Source: Allacma fusca (taxonomy: Eukaryota; Arthropoda; Collembola; Symphypleona; Sminthuridae). From it: a DNA stretch of 64,000 bases. Location: NCBI GenBank assembly GCA_947179485.1, contig OX359245.1, forward strand, positions 60,189,067 through 60,253,066, in the 5' to 3' direction. The notes beneath the pieces were generated by a model, which saw nothing but the letters and a program-made list of their open reading frames with translations, searched no databases and was not told the origin of the DNA. Positions 1 through 10,924 of this stretch are shown one piece after another; position 1 is the stretch's first letter; each line of letters opens with the position of its first letter. Both the position numbers and the translations under genes were made by a program.

Positions 1-487
1 GGAGTGGGTGGCTATTAAAATTTCGCGCTCTACTGTTATAATAAGCGCGCACGATTTAGGCATACAATAAGTATACACGACTGGGATTTAAATCTTTTAA
101 GTGCAATTAAGAGGATTGGTCTATGTAGTATATTATTTGAGTATATCCTAGCAACCCTGTGGTATATTCAGCAAGCAAGCCGAGAAGCACAGTTTAGCAC
201 AGCGCGTTTTTTAAATATTGAGTTTGGGAGAGAACTTGAGTGGGCTGGAGCGTTGTACCATAATTTTTTGATGATGAATTGCCAACTAGGTATTTGAAAC
301 GATTGTTAGTCTTACAATTAATAGTTCACATGTCTTATATGAGATTACTTTGCCAAGCGAAGCGACGTATTAATATTAAGCCTTCTCGACATTCAATGAT
401 ACGGGATCTATAGCAATTTACGGTTTTGTGTATACTCTCACAATGCACAAGTAATTGCCCCTGTGCGAAGCACAGGGCTTTTACTAG
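1..487 (+). mobile_element. Helitron-like element, 3' part, running off the left edge
   Basis: The right end has the Helitron 3' signature. An 8-bp stem with a GAA loop lies at 459-477 (CCCTGTGC/GCACAGGG), followed after six bases by CTAG at 484-487, with a T next in the host. The left part (about 10-90) matches, in reverse orientation, the right part of the repeat at 10441-10924, including the run around TTTCGCGCTCTAC. Helitrons end in CTRR a few bases after a hairpin and insert between A and T, which fits. No Rep/helicase coding is seen, so this would be a non-autonomous member. The 5' end lies outside the window. Confidence 0.5.
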
Positions 488-1449
488 TAAAATTATTATT
501 CTATTCCAACTGAAATTGTATTCAACAGAAATTAAAAACCGCGTGCTGAAAACCAGTGGATAACGAGCGCTACATAAAATTAATTATGATATCATTCATT
601 ATTTATTCCCAAATTTAATATTAACCGTCAAATTAGGGATAATAGTTACAGCGGAGAGGTGGAGCTAACCAACGGATGTACAGAAGAGGACGTCAGGCGC
701 GTCTATCCCAAGTTAGTTGTAGCTCCTTGGAAAGATGGTCAGAGTCCCTGGGAAATGCTTTCTATCACAGTTTTAGGACGAGCGTCGAAAACATTGTGCA
801 TTTTCTGACATCACCATGCCCTCATGGATGGCTTCAGTGCTGTTGAAATGTTAAAGGCAGTATTCAAAACTGAATTTCCAATTAAACTAACAGATACCTT
901 TAAAAAGAATAGGATCTTTCAATTGCAGCCTATTTTGAGCCTTCCGTATGACTTCACAGGTGTAATGCTAGAAACCAGGGATGGATAACGTTATTCATAA
1001 CGTTATTGAATAACGTTATTATCGGAAAAAAAGAGAAAACGGTTTACAGTAACGAAACTATGTAATAACGTTAAACTAAAACTAACCCAAAGGTTGGATT
1101 TGCAAAACCAAAAACGTAAACCATAACCAAAAATATAAACGTTATTTTCCGTTTTTACCAATCCCATACATTGCCATCTTGTAAGCTCGAATAAAGCTTA
1201 AGCCTGATCTTAAATGAGACGTAAAACGCTTCTATTTCGTATCACTTCAACTAATTCTTTCAACAGGTGCTCTCCTTATGACATACATATATAGAAATGC
1301 ATACCAACTACAGAAAGTCATTCCTTAGCCATTTACATTAGGTAATTGTTTACACATAAGCAAGTAACGGTCATCATTGTTAGTGTTCAATTGATGTAAC
1401 AAACAAAAGCAAATACCGAAATGGAACGAAAAAAGACGAGCGTAGTGTC

Positions 1450-3955
1450 CAGAGCTGCGCTCAAGTTCAAGTAGACCATGAGTATTTCAAGTCATGGTCA
1501 AGTTCGGGTCATGGTCAAGTAAAATATAATGGATACTTGAACATTCAAGTCATGGTCAAGTTAAGTATATACTTGACCCTGAGATTTGAAATCAAGTAGT
1601 TATCATGGTCAAGACTAAAAATTCTACTTGAGAGTCACGTCATGTTCATGGTCAAGTAAAGATGTATAAATCCTTGACCATGAACAATGAGTATTTCAAG
1701 TACTTATTCAAGTAACGAAACGTTACGCATATCAAAGTTGTGGCGCCATATTTCAATAGGCTTTCTTTCAAAGTGTCGTTGTCGTTACTCCGAGACTCCG
1801 TACCCATGCAAGTTCGTCAAAAACATATTTACGCGTTACGATTCGATATCTCCAGATCCGCTTGGAAAGCCACTGTTGCACTAGTGAACTAAAGAACAGT
1901 GCTCGGCACGGGTATGGGTAATACTCGGGTAAACGGGTATGGGTACGGGTATGGGTACTACCCGAGTACGGATTTTGTGTACCCGAATAATTCCGGGTAC
2001 TACCCAGGTACACTTTGGTCGGCTCAAAATTTCGGGTACGGATACGGGTATGGGTACGGGTACAAGGATTTCAAAATGGGTATATACCCACCGGGTACGG
2101 GTATAATGGTGTCATTTACCCGTACCCGCGACCATTGTACCCGAGTATTTAGATGTGTTGAGATTTGAGACATTTTGATGAATTTTATGAAAATAATGGA
2201 ACTTCCGTTGGAAAATTCTGTCGGTATTTTTAGAAATTCTGAATACATATAGCTTATTGTTAATATCCTTTTAACCTTACAACATGCAGTAACTGTATTT
2301 CAGACTGTGTTGCTAAAATATATATTTATATATATAATATATATTTTTATGGAAACAGGTTTTAGGAAGAATAATTAATAAACAGACGAGGAATAATATC
2401 AAAATAGAAGTGGAGAATAGGATTTAACGAAATTTTATGCAAAACGTCTTCATAATGTAGTAATTTGTTACTAATTGCATAAATAGTCTGATTGACACGT
2501 ATGCACATGATACTTCATTAGCCACAATGAATACAATTCAAGGCAAGATAATTTTTGTAATTGGTAGTTGTTTAGGAAAAGGCGGATATTTGTAACAAGA
2601 TATTAATGAGTTACATGTACACAGAGCTACTGAGATGAGAAAATTAATGTAAAAGGCCGAATAAATCAAGAAGTGAAAAATCGAGTCGCCAAGTCCCAAG
2701 CCACAAATGCATGTACATATGGACTGGGTACTATAAAATACTTCGCCCATCAGCCCATAAACAATCAAATGGGGATGATTTTACTTCTAATCAAAAACGC
2801 TTATATTTTTCTACTCTTCAATCAAAATATATAATGTCAAATACCTCTCTAGCTAGTCAAAATTACCCACTCAGGTGTCATACATTATTACATATAACGT
2901 ACTATATATTACATTAAAACAAATCTGGATAAAGTACCCGGGTACGAGTACGGGTACGACACTGAGATACCCGAGTATGGGTACAATTTTCGAGTATTTT
3001 CGGGTACAGGTACAACACGGGTACAGGTACATGGATTGAGATAACATTGCGGGTACGGGTACGAAAAATTTGTACCCGGATACTCGGGTATGGGTACGGG
3101 TATAGATACCAGTTATTGAAATACCCGCACTTTGGGTACGGGTACGGGTACCGATTTTTCGTACCCGTGCCGAGCACTGCTAAAGAATAAGAATATAAAA
3201 GGTTCGGAGCAGCACCTCTGAAAGTGACAAAGTTCAATTGTTTTACTTTATTGTTGTATAACACAAATGTATTGTTCATGAATCAAGTTACTTAAATTCA
3301 AGCGTCTACTCTTTTCGTTCTAAATAATGTAACATTTGTACAACGCTAACAACTACTACATATATAAGCCAGTTTGTTGCATTAACAGGGCAGACGCTGA
3401 ATTGTGAATATTTTGAGTGAAGCAACCTAAACTTGAATGTTAGCATAAAGTAATTATTATTAATAGTAAAATTCAATGGGAAATTTACTTACACCAATTT
3501 AAAACATTAATTAATCATCGAGATTTAATTAATCAAAATTATTTTGGTGAAGCTTGTGAATTGTGAATAATATTTTCATTTGCTGTTTTAGCCGATTAAC
3601 TGAATGCAGTATGAAACATCAAGAGTATTTGATCAGATTATTTAGAATTAGTGCTGTTGCTATATTTTATGTGTAAATACTTTTTTTATATTTCTATTTT
3701 GAAAAACTTGACAATTCAAGTCAAGTTCAAGTTCGGGTCATGGTCAAGTCATGGTCAAGTCAAGAGTTGTTCCGGCTATACTTGACCAGGTTCAAGTTAC
3801 GCGAAAAGTACTTGAATACTTGACCCTGAATTTTCAAGTAATTGTCTGACCATGAACCGTCAAGTTCAAGACAGTCTGAAAAACCTACTTGACTGTCAGG
3901 GTCAAGTCAAGTTCAGGGTCAAGTATGGGTTTTACTTGACTTGAACGCAGCTCTG
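1450..3955. mobile_element. Non-autonomous hAT element B (CAAGT-word family), nested in A
   Basis: Target duplication GTAGTGTC at 1442-1449 and 3956-3963, exact. Terminal inverted repeat CAGAGCTGCG(C/T)TCAAG. Both arms (1450-1720 and about 3700-3955) are dense arrays of CAAGT, GGTCAAGT and the reverse complement ACTTGA. The middle is taken up by element C1 and anonymous AT-rich sequence. No transposase is seen. Confidence 0.9.
1897..3179. mobile_element. Non-autonomous hAT element C, copy 1 (CGGGTA-word family), nested in B
   Basis: Exact target duplication CTAAAGAA at 1889-1896 and 3180-3187. Near-perfect inverted ends CAGTGCTCGGCACGGGTA. About 250 bp at each end consists of repeats of CGGGTA(C/T); the centre is AT-rich. 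Open frames in the arrays give Gly/Tyr- or Pro/Tyr-rich nonsense and are not genes. A second copy is at 5569-6880. Confidence 0.93.
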
Positions 3956-4259
3956 GTAGTGTCTGATTTTTTCCAATACAATCTTCGAGAAAACAATTCC
4001 CGGTGTTTAGTGGAAGGCTGTGATTCAATAACACGGGTGAGCCTTGCACCACATGTTTACTACAATTTCAATTGTTGTCAATTGGGATTTTAAAAATGAG
4101 CCACCTGTACTATTCTATTATTGTGTACTGTATAATAGATAATATTAAAAATATCAATGATTGCAAAAATTCAGGATAAAAAATTCTCATAACCGTTTTT
4201 AACCGTATGTCATGAAAGCTATAACCGTAATTTTGGAAAGCTGTTTTTAACCGTTTAAA

Positions 4260-4834
4260 CAAAGATGCTAAACTGATTTTGCCTATCCTAAATCCTACCT
4301 ATACATTTAGTTTATTAGGGGCCTTCCTTCTCACCTATTTGTGCAAATGCTGGGCCTATATCCTTGCCTACAAGTAGGCATTTGCCGCTGCCTACATTTC
4401 TGCCTATAAAGGATAACGGAAATTGTTACCCCTTTCCTACATGGGACCCTATACTGTAAATTAAATTATATTTTTATTGAAATTCATAATTAAATTTTGC
4501 TGTTTTTATTTTAGGATATTTATTTTCGACATCTAACAGTAGTTTAGACAAAATTTAGGCTATCAATTAATAATTAAGACTTAAATAATGTGACAATAGT
4601 TAATTATGTATATATCCTATATACATATTTGCCTTCATACAAGCGTGTTTTCGTGCTGCCTACATATATGCCTATATGACCACGTGTATACAGGAGTGCA
4701 TTTCCTATTTTATAGGCATTTTGTCTGCGAAAATCAGTGCCCACTATTTTGCCTATAATTTTTTCTGAAAATAGCTCGCACCCTATAAATAGGCCTACAA
4801 GTAGGCCTACATGTAGGATAGGCTAGCATCTTTG
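4260..4834. mobile_element. Non-autonomous hAT element D, copy 1 (CCTAC-word family), inside A
   Basis: Flanked by CGTTTAAA (4252-4259) and CGTTTAAC (4835-4842), a 7/8 target duplication. Inverted ends CAAAGATGCTA. Subterminal arrays of CCTAC, CCTAT and GCCTA. Relatives are at 32560-32771, 37586-38160 and 52364-53225. No coding is seen. Confidence 0.8.
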
Positions 4835-5568
4835 CGTTTAACTGAATAGCATGGAAGCCGTAACAGTTTTTACCAATAACCATATCTTCAGATAACGGAA
4901 ACGAAAACGTTAACGTAAATAATTCTGACAGAAACTTTAAGGTAATAACCAAAACCATATTTTTCGGTTTTCCATCCCTGCTAGAAACATTAGAATTTCA
5001 AAATGGCTGGCATTTCCCACACGTTGAAGGAACACGTGAATTTCATACAGTGGTTGTCAGCTCTGTAACAGTGGACATGGTGAAGCTAGCTAAGAACCGA
5101 ATTGGAGCACCATATGCCGCAATTTTACTCTCTGTTTTGGGTGGAGGGATACAGCGAATGTTTCAAGATGCTCAACTTCCGGTTCCAACATATTTATCAA
5201 CTTTGCTGCATTTACCAAGGTCAAATCACCCTACACCGAGCAAGAACAAACGTTAAAGCCCAAAAGGATTATAGTGTTTTCTGCCTGGTATTGTACCGAA
5301 TATTGGCATGAATTTAATAATAATTCTTATAAAAATATAAAATCTTAAAAATTTGATTCTATATATATATTTAAAGATTATTTTCAAAATAATTGCTTAT
5401 TGTAATCGACAGTTAAGAAAAATTACTAAGCAATCATTATTTGTAATAATTATCGATTGTAAAACGTTTCTTAAATAAGCATTAATTGAAATCACTAACA
5501 TGAATTGTTAAAAATAATCGTTAATCGTAAAGATAATAGTTATAAGTCAATTAATCGTTAATTGTAAT

Positions 5569-6880
5569 CAGTGCTCGGCACGGGTATGGGTAATACTCGG
5601 GTAAACGGGTATGGGTACGGGTATGGGTACTATCCGGGTACGGATTTTGTGTACCCGAACAATTCCGGGTACTACCCGGGTACACTTTGGTCGGCTCAAA
5701 ATCTCGGGTTCGGATACGGGTATGGGTATGGGTACAAGGATTTCAAAATGGGTATATACCCACCGGGTACGGGTATAATGGTGTCATTTACCCGTACCCG
5801 CGACCATTGTACCCAAGTATTTGGATATGTTGAGATTTGAGACATTTTGATGAATTTTATGAAAATAATGGAACTTCCGTTGGAAAATTCTGACGGTAAT
5901 TTTAGTAATTCTGAATACATATGGCTTATTGTTAATACCCTTTTAACCTTACAACATGCAGTAACTGTATTTCAGACTGTGTTGCTAAAATAAATATTTA
6001 TATCTATAATATATATTTTTATGGAAACATGTTTTAGGAAGAATAATTAATAAACAGACGAGGAATAATATCAAAATAGAAGTGGAGAATAGGATTCAAC
6101 AAAATTTTATACAAAGCGTCTTCATAATGTAGTAATTTGTTTCTAATTGCATAAATAGTCTGATTGACACGTATGCACATGATACTTCATTAGCCACAAT
6201 GAATACAATTTAAAAATTAGAGTTCCGATGAGTTGGATGGCAAGATATTTTTTGTAATTGGTATGTAGTTGATTAGGAAAAGACGAATATTTGTAACAAG
6301 ATATTAATGAGTTACATGTACAGAGAGCTACTGAGGTGAGAAAATTAATGTAAAAGGCCGAATAAATCAAGAAGTGAAAAATCGAGTAGCCAAGTCCCAA
6401 GCCAAAAACGCATGTACATATGGACTGGGTGCTATAAAATACTTCGCCCATCAGCCCATAAACAATCAAATGGGGATAATTTTACTTCTAATCAAAAACG
6501 CTTATATTTTTCTACTCTTCAATCAAAATATACAATGTCAAATACCTCTCTAGCTAGTCAAAATTACCCAATCAGGTGTCATACATTATTACATATAACG
6601 TACTATGTATTGCATTAAAACAAATCTGGATAAAGTACCCGGGTACGAGTACGGGTACGACACTGAGATACCCGAGTATGGGTACAATTTTCGCGTATTT
6701 TCGGGTACGGGTACAATACGGGTACAGGTACATGGATTGAGATTACATTGCGGGTACGGGTACGAAAAATTTGTACCCGGATACTCGGGTATGGGTACGT
6801 GTATAGATACCAGTTATTGAAATACCCGCACTTCGGGTACGGATACGGGTACCGATTTTTCGTACCCGTGCCGAGCACTG
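5569..6880. mobile_element. Non-autonomous hAT element C, copy 2
   Basis: Exact target duplication ATTGTAAT at 5561-5568 and 6881-6888. Same inverted ends and CGGGTA arrays as copy 1 (1897-3179), with high similarity over the full length. The paralogous site in duplication copy 2 (about 17073-17080) is empty and keeps a single GTAAT-containing target, which confirms the exact borders. Confidence 0.93.
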
Positions 6881-8080
6881 ATTGTAATTATAAATTCATT
6901 TTTCTTTAAAAGTAACCATTAAAATTTGTAATCACAAAATTCGAAATTGACTTACCTGTATAGAGTAAAATGTATACGTAAATACTAAAGATGGAATGTA
7001 ATGGCGTTTCAAAATTCAGCAACAATTTGTATGTATTCCTTTGATTACAAAAGTTTTGCTCCGCGATTATTTAAGTCTGTCGCGGAAGGCGGCGTCAGCT
7101 ACGGCCATCTTTCCTTACCTCGTTTCCTGTATTATGTTAAGCGCATTTAAAAAATAATCTCATTTTTTTGAATTGCATTTTTATAATTTATTTTTGAATG
7201 ACGGAATTAATTCCCTTCTTACTAGGGAATAACGAGCTCAATCAATGGAACTGATTTTACTTTGTATTTTTTTCAGAGTGCAACTGCAAAGTACATATGT
7301 GGATGAAACTTAAATAAATATTTCATTACAAGTAAATCATCATTAGGGCGTTTGTTCAACAAGCTAGCTTGCTCATGACAATTTTTACAAAAAAAAATTA
7401 TTTGAACGATACGTAAGCCACAAACATGACAATTGTACAAATGATTCTCCTGAATTAGTCGTTACGTTTGCTTTTAGTATTAAGTATATCAGTGCGTGTG
7501 CTTGCACATATTTACCTACGTAATTAAATACACCCCCAACCTTGTGCAAAGCAAAGGCTACAATGAACATAACTGGGGATTACCTGCCTAGTAAACAAAT
7601 CTAATCATTTTTCTGATATGATTTAATCTTCAATAAAACGTAATGAAAATGAACGCGAATAGTGTGTATACATCCTGAACCAACATAAATGACAGCGTAA
7701 AAGGGCTTAAAATACAGAAATATAAAGTACATTACAAGTGAAGCCAACAGTCATTTTGGGAAAATTAATTCATAATTAATTACTCATCATTAACAATTAC
7801 AAGAATTTTCGGAGCAAAATATGATCAATCGGCTTTGTATGTATTTGGATTTAAACCAGGAACTCAGTTCCCATATGTAAATTAACTTTAGTAAAGGATG
7901 TTTTATTTCCTGGGTTTCGGATCTCCAATACGAACACATAGTAATTAATACTGGAAAAACACAGATTATTAGACTAATAAATGTAAACTATTTTGCAAAT
8001 AGTAAGTAAACATAATTTTCTCGTGTGAATGGAGCCAATATTTTCAGAATCACTACATCAAACACTACAATAATTAAGGG

Positions 8081-8118
8081 TATAAAAATGACACGATTTT
8101 CTGTTCAAAGGTATCAGT
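8081..8118 (+). promoter_or_regulatory. TATA box and initiator of precursor gene 1
   Basis: TATAAAAA at 8081-8088, then TCAGT (arthropod-type initiator) at 8114-8118, 35 bases from the TATA start to the initiator A. The same pair is kept in the paralogue at 18950-18986. The predicted leader to the ATG at 8176 is about 60 bases. Confidence 0.6.
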
Positions 8119-8175
8119 TGAGCTTCGAGCTTTCTATTAAAAAGTCTAAAAATAATTTTAGAAAAATCGAATAAA

Positions 8176-9923
8176 ATGGCTCTACTCATTAAATTCTTTA
8201 CAGTCGCAGTTCTATGCTACACTGTAGCACTTTGCAGAGCTGAGACCAACGATGGTCCAGAGCAGTCAACATGGAAGATATTTTTCTTAAGCCATACAGT
8301 TGACCCAGGTAACGTTTTTCCATGAAAAATGGTGAGCCTAAAAAATTGTAACATAAACTTCATAACACCAAATTATTTTATTTCAGATGTACATTCTAAT
8401 TATCGAAGTTGGAGCACCCAGACCTGGCTAGCATTGCTGAAACAACGAGACGACTTCATTCGGGACGATTGCCCAAAATGTGATTCTCTTTTCAAAGATG
8501 ACTTCAACACAATGTTCATTGCAACCAAAAAAGAAATATTTGAAGCCTTTTCAAGAAACAATGATAGCTCCAAGGTGAGCACTTACCCTTATTAATATAC
8601 AAACGTTATATACAATTCTAGTGGTTAAACTCGGATTTTAATACAGGGAATTATTTAATGTTTATCCAGCAATCCGAGGCAGCTTGGAGCAACAAGGCTT
8701 TCCAGACTTACGTCCTTCTAAATGGTAGTGTGTTCGATTGTGGCCTTGAGTACTGTTATGCACAAGTGGACGAAGAGGGGCTTCCAACCGACTTGCTTGG
8801 AATGAGTGACAATGGAAACCGTTTAAATCCTGGTAATTCCAATGTTCAAATAAGTTGTCAGAATATTGATTCTAAATCGGGGTCTACGGGAGAGTCGGAT
8901 GCACTTGATGGAGAAGAATCTGACATTCTGGAGGACGTTCCAGAATATGATTCAGAGGGCGAAATAGACGAACAGGATTTGAATGAAGATATTTCAGAGT
9001 ATGATTTCGATGAAGTTCCAGAAGATGATTTTATCGAAGAAAATTCGGATCGAGACGTAGAAGAAGAAACAGATGCTGATTTTCCTGAAGATTATCAAGT
9101 AATTTATGAAAACAATGTAGCTGAAGATATTGAAGATATAGACGATGCCGATGTTGACACAAACCGTCCCAAACGGCAATTACAACTTCCAGAAACAAGA
9201 CAAAAAATTTATAAAAGGCTTGACACTCGGATTTTACCCAAAGAATTCATTCGGCCACTGAATGGTCTGCACAGTATTAGATCAGCGAAAATATCAGAAA
9301 ACGATCTAGCCGATGAGAATGAAGATGATCCAGCTCATGAAACCGAAAACGATCTAGCCGATGAAGGTGAAGATTATGTGGACGATGAACCTGAAGATTA
9401 TGAAGCCGATGAACCTGAAGGTTATCTTGCGGATGAAACTGAATACAATCTAGTGGATGAGCCTGAGGATGATCTTGCTGATGAAACTGTAGATGATGAT
9501 CTTGTCGATGAAACTGAAGGTAATCTAGGTTATGAAATTTCTGAAAACGACTTTGCTGACAATATTTTCGAACTTACAGAAAACAATTCGGATGTAACAT
9601 ACCAGGATTTGACTCAAGATTCAGAAACCGAAGGAGATGACAGTGACGATGTTGCGACTCGTACCAAGAGACAGCTCAAAATTCCACGTCCAACACCAAC
9701 TTTCCCAAACCCAAAGTACATTAAAACTGTGTACTATCCCAAACCAAATTGGTACCCGAAACCTCTAATTCGCAAAATTAGATCAGCTGTCATTGTTAGA
9801 CCTCGGCGGAGACGCTGCCCACCAGGATATGTGCGATGTAATCCACTGAATCGAAACTGCAACCGGTTGAGACCATGTAGGCGAACCCGTTATTTCATAA
9901 ATTCCCCACTGAACAAAGTTTAG
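8176..9923 (+). CDS. Secreted acidic/cationic precursor protein, paralogue 1
   Basis: Three exons by eye: 8176-8308, 8387-8574 and 8670-9923, giving 524 residues. The introns have GTAACG/TTTCAG and GTGAGC/TCCAG borders and match the paralogue exactly. Residues 1-22 are a signal peptide ending LCRA. Residues about 45-165 form a Cys-containing domain (DDCPKC, DCGLEYC). About 165-270 is Asp/Glu-rich. K275-R276|Q277 opens a first cationic segment to about 312. An acidic repeat block follows (variants of ADETEDDL) to about 438. K440-R441|Q442 opens an 83-residue Pro/Arg-rich C-terminus with RRRRC and four Cys spaced C-X6-C-X6-C-X5-C. Lys-Arg sites suggest furin-like processing. I do not recognise the family; a processed cationic (perhaps antimicrobial) peptide is inference, and a matrix or adhesive protein is the alternative. 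Confidence 0.85.
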
Positions 9924-10440
9924 AGCCGAAGGCATTGAAATAATTGAGTGATGTTGTACAATGAACACGTCAAAATATTACGATTTCGCAATACCTTTGT
10001 TCTAGAGTGTAATTTGTAAAATGAGGTCAATCTTGGTCAATCAAAAATGACGATTTTAGTATTCCATTCTAAAAATTGGTCATTACGTAAAATTAGTAAT
10101 GACACTGTCTGATTATTACAGTTCTGTATGTTTGTGATTAAACTTGAAGATTTTCTCACCATTTCTTAAACCAGCTTAAAAATATGTTACTCATTTTGAT
10201 ACCACTCTACCCGTCATTTCCACATTGCACAAACTTGAAAAAACCGGGATGCATTGGCTATTAGAAATTTCATATGATAAAATTAACTTAGAAAGTAATG
10301 TAACACTTACAATTAGTTACACTGCAAAACAGAATGCTTTGACCCTTATTTAAGCATGGAAGATTGCAAGAACCTTTTATTAGAAACGACCGTTGGAAGA
10401 GCGCCATGACTCAAATGTTCCCAACGTATTTAAATTTTAA
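9924..10440. other. 3' flank of precursor gene 1
   Basis: Shared with 20748-21258 in the second copy. I see no clear AATAAA close to the stop and no further gene. Ends at the Helitron insertion. Confidence 0.5.
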
Positions 10441-10924
10441 CTAGTGAAAGCCCTGTGCTTCACAGGCGCAAAAACTTGGAGAGGTGGTGGTGTGAGTGTA
10501 GAAATTAAAAACTAAACGGCTTACGAAGCAAGTCCTGTTCTAGAGACTTGTTGTATGCCGTCGTGCGCGCTTATATTAGGATTAGCGCTTTAAATAAACA
10601 GGTAGTGCTCGTTAATAATAAGGAGTGCTTGGCATGCCACCTTTTGGGCGTTGTGTGAGGTCATTGAACAATGAACACGCGGAACTTTAAATAAACGGAC
10701 AGGAAGTTCCATTATTAAGGACCAGTAGCAGCCCTGTGTTTCACAGGAACAATTACTTGGAGAGATGGTAGAGTGTATAGGCTTAACCGCTTACAAATCA
10801 AGCCCAGTCTTGGAGACTTTTTACTGTATGCCTAAATCTTGCGCGCTGATCTTAAGAGTAGAGCGCGAAATTGTAATATCCACAAACTCCATGCCTATAG
10901 GCGGTTAATTTGTAAGCACTGCTG
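10441..10924 (-). mobile_element. Two tandem Helitron-like 3' ends, minus strand
   Basis: Read on the minus strand, one unit ends with a hairpin (CCTGTG, 3-base loop, CACAGG; 10452-10466) then CTAG at 10441-10444 next to a host T. The second ends with the same hairpin (10733-10747) and CTGG at 10722-10725, again followed by T. Both units share an ACTTGGAGAG run, a GTATGCC run and GCGCGC. The family recurs at 1-487. The 5' TC end is not identified; the GACTAG-word element interrupts the right side. The paralogous site in copy 2 near 21258 lacks the insertion. Confidence 0.5.

Larger units (their letters stand above)
976..4980. mobile_element. Non-autonomous hAT element A (host of nested insertions)
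   Basis: Perfect 8-bp target duplication CTAGAAAC at 968-975 and 4981-4988. Terminal inverted repeat starts CAGGGATGGA at both ends. The ends are filled with the words AACGTTATT and AACCGT. Own sequence is only about 976-1449 and 3964-4980, interrupted by element D1; the rest is element B. No transposase reading frame is visible. It lies inside the WSD coding sequence. Confidence 0.9.
652..5256 (+). pseudogene. WSD-type O-acyltransferase (wax synthase/DGAT-like) pseudogene, split by a transposon
   Basis: Left coding part 652-975 begins after a plausible acceptor (TTACAG). It contains the active-site motif HHHALMDG of the WSD/condensation-like acyltransferase superfamily (HHxxxDG), which uses acyl-CoA to make wax esters or triacylglycerol. 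Right coding part 4989-5256 continues with residues starting LEFQNGWHFPHVEG and SVTVDMVKLAKNRIGAPYAAIL. The reading frame is continuous across the insertion if the 4,005-bp transposon and one copy of its 8-bp duplication are ignored. Two lesions are visible. An in-frame TGA at 806-808 sits just before HHH, where the family often has Arg (CGA to TGA would explain it), and the transposon sits at 976-4980. The N-terminal part is not found in the window and the C-terminus may be incomplete. The motif is clear; substrate is unknown. Confidence 0.75.

Noticed and set aside
1454-1700. CRISPR-like look of regularly repeated CAAGT blocks
   Set aside because: Animal DNA, no fixed repeat-spacer length, and the blocks are the arms of a hAT with inverted ends.
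1899-2168. Gly/Tyr-rich open frame (also 5571-5840, and Pro/Tyr-rich frames on the other strand)
   Set aside because: Translation of CGGGTA arrays in hAT ends; the arrays read open on several frames at once.
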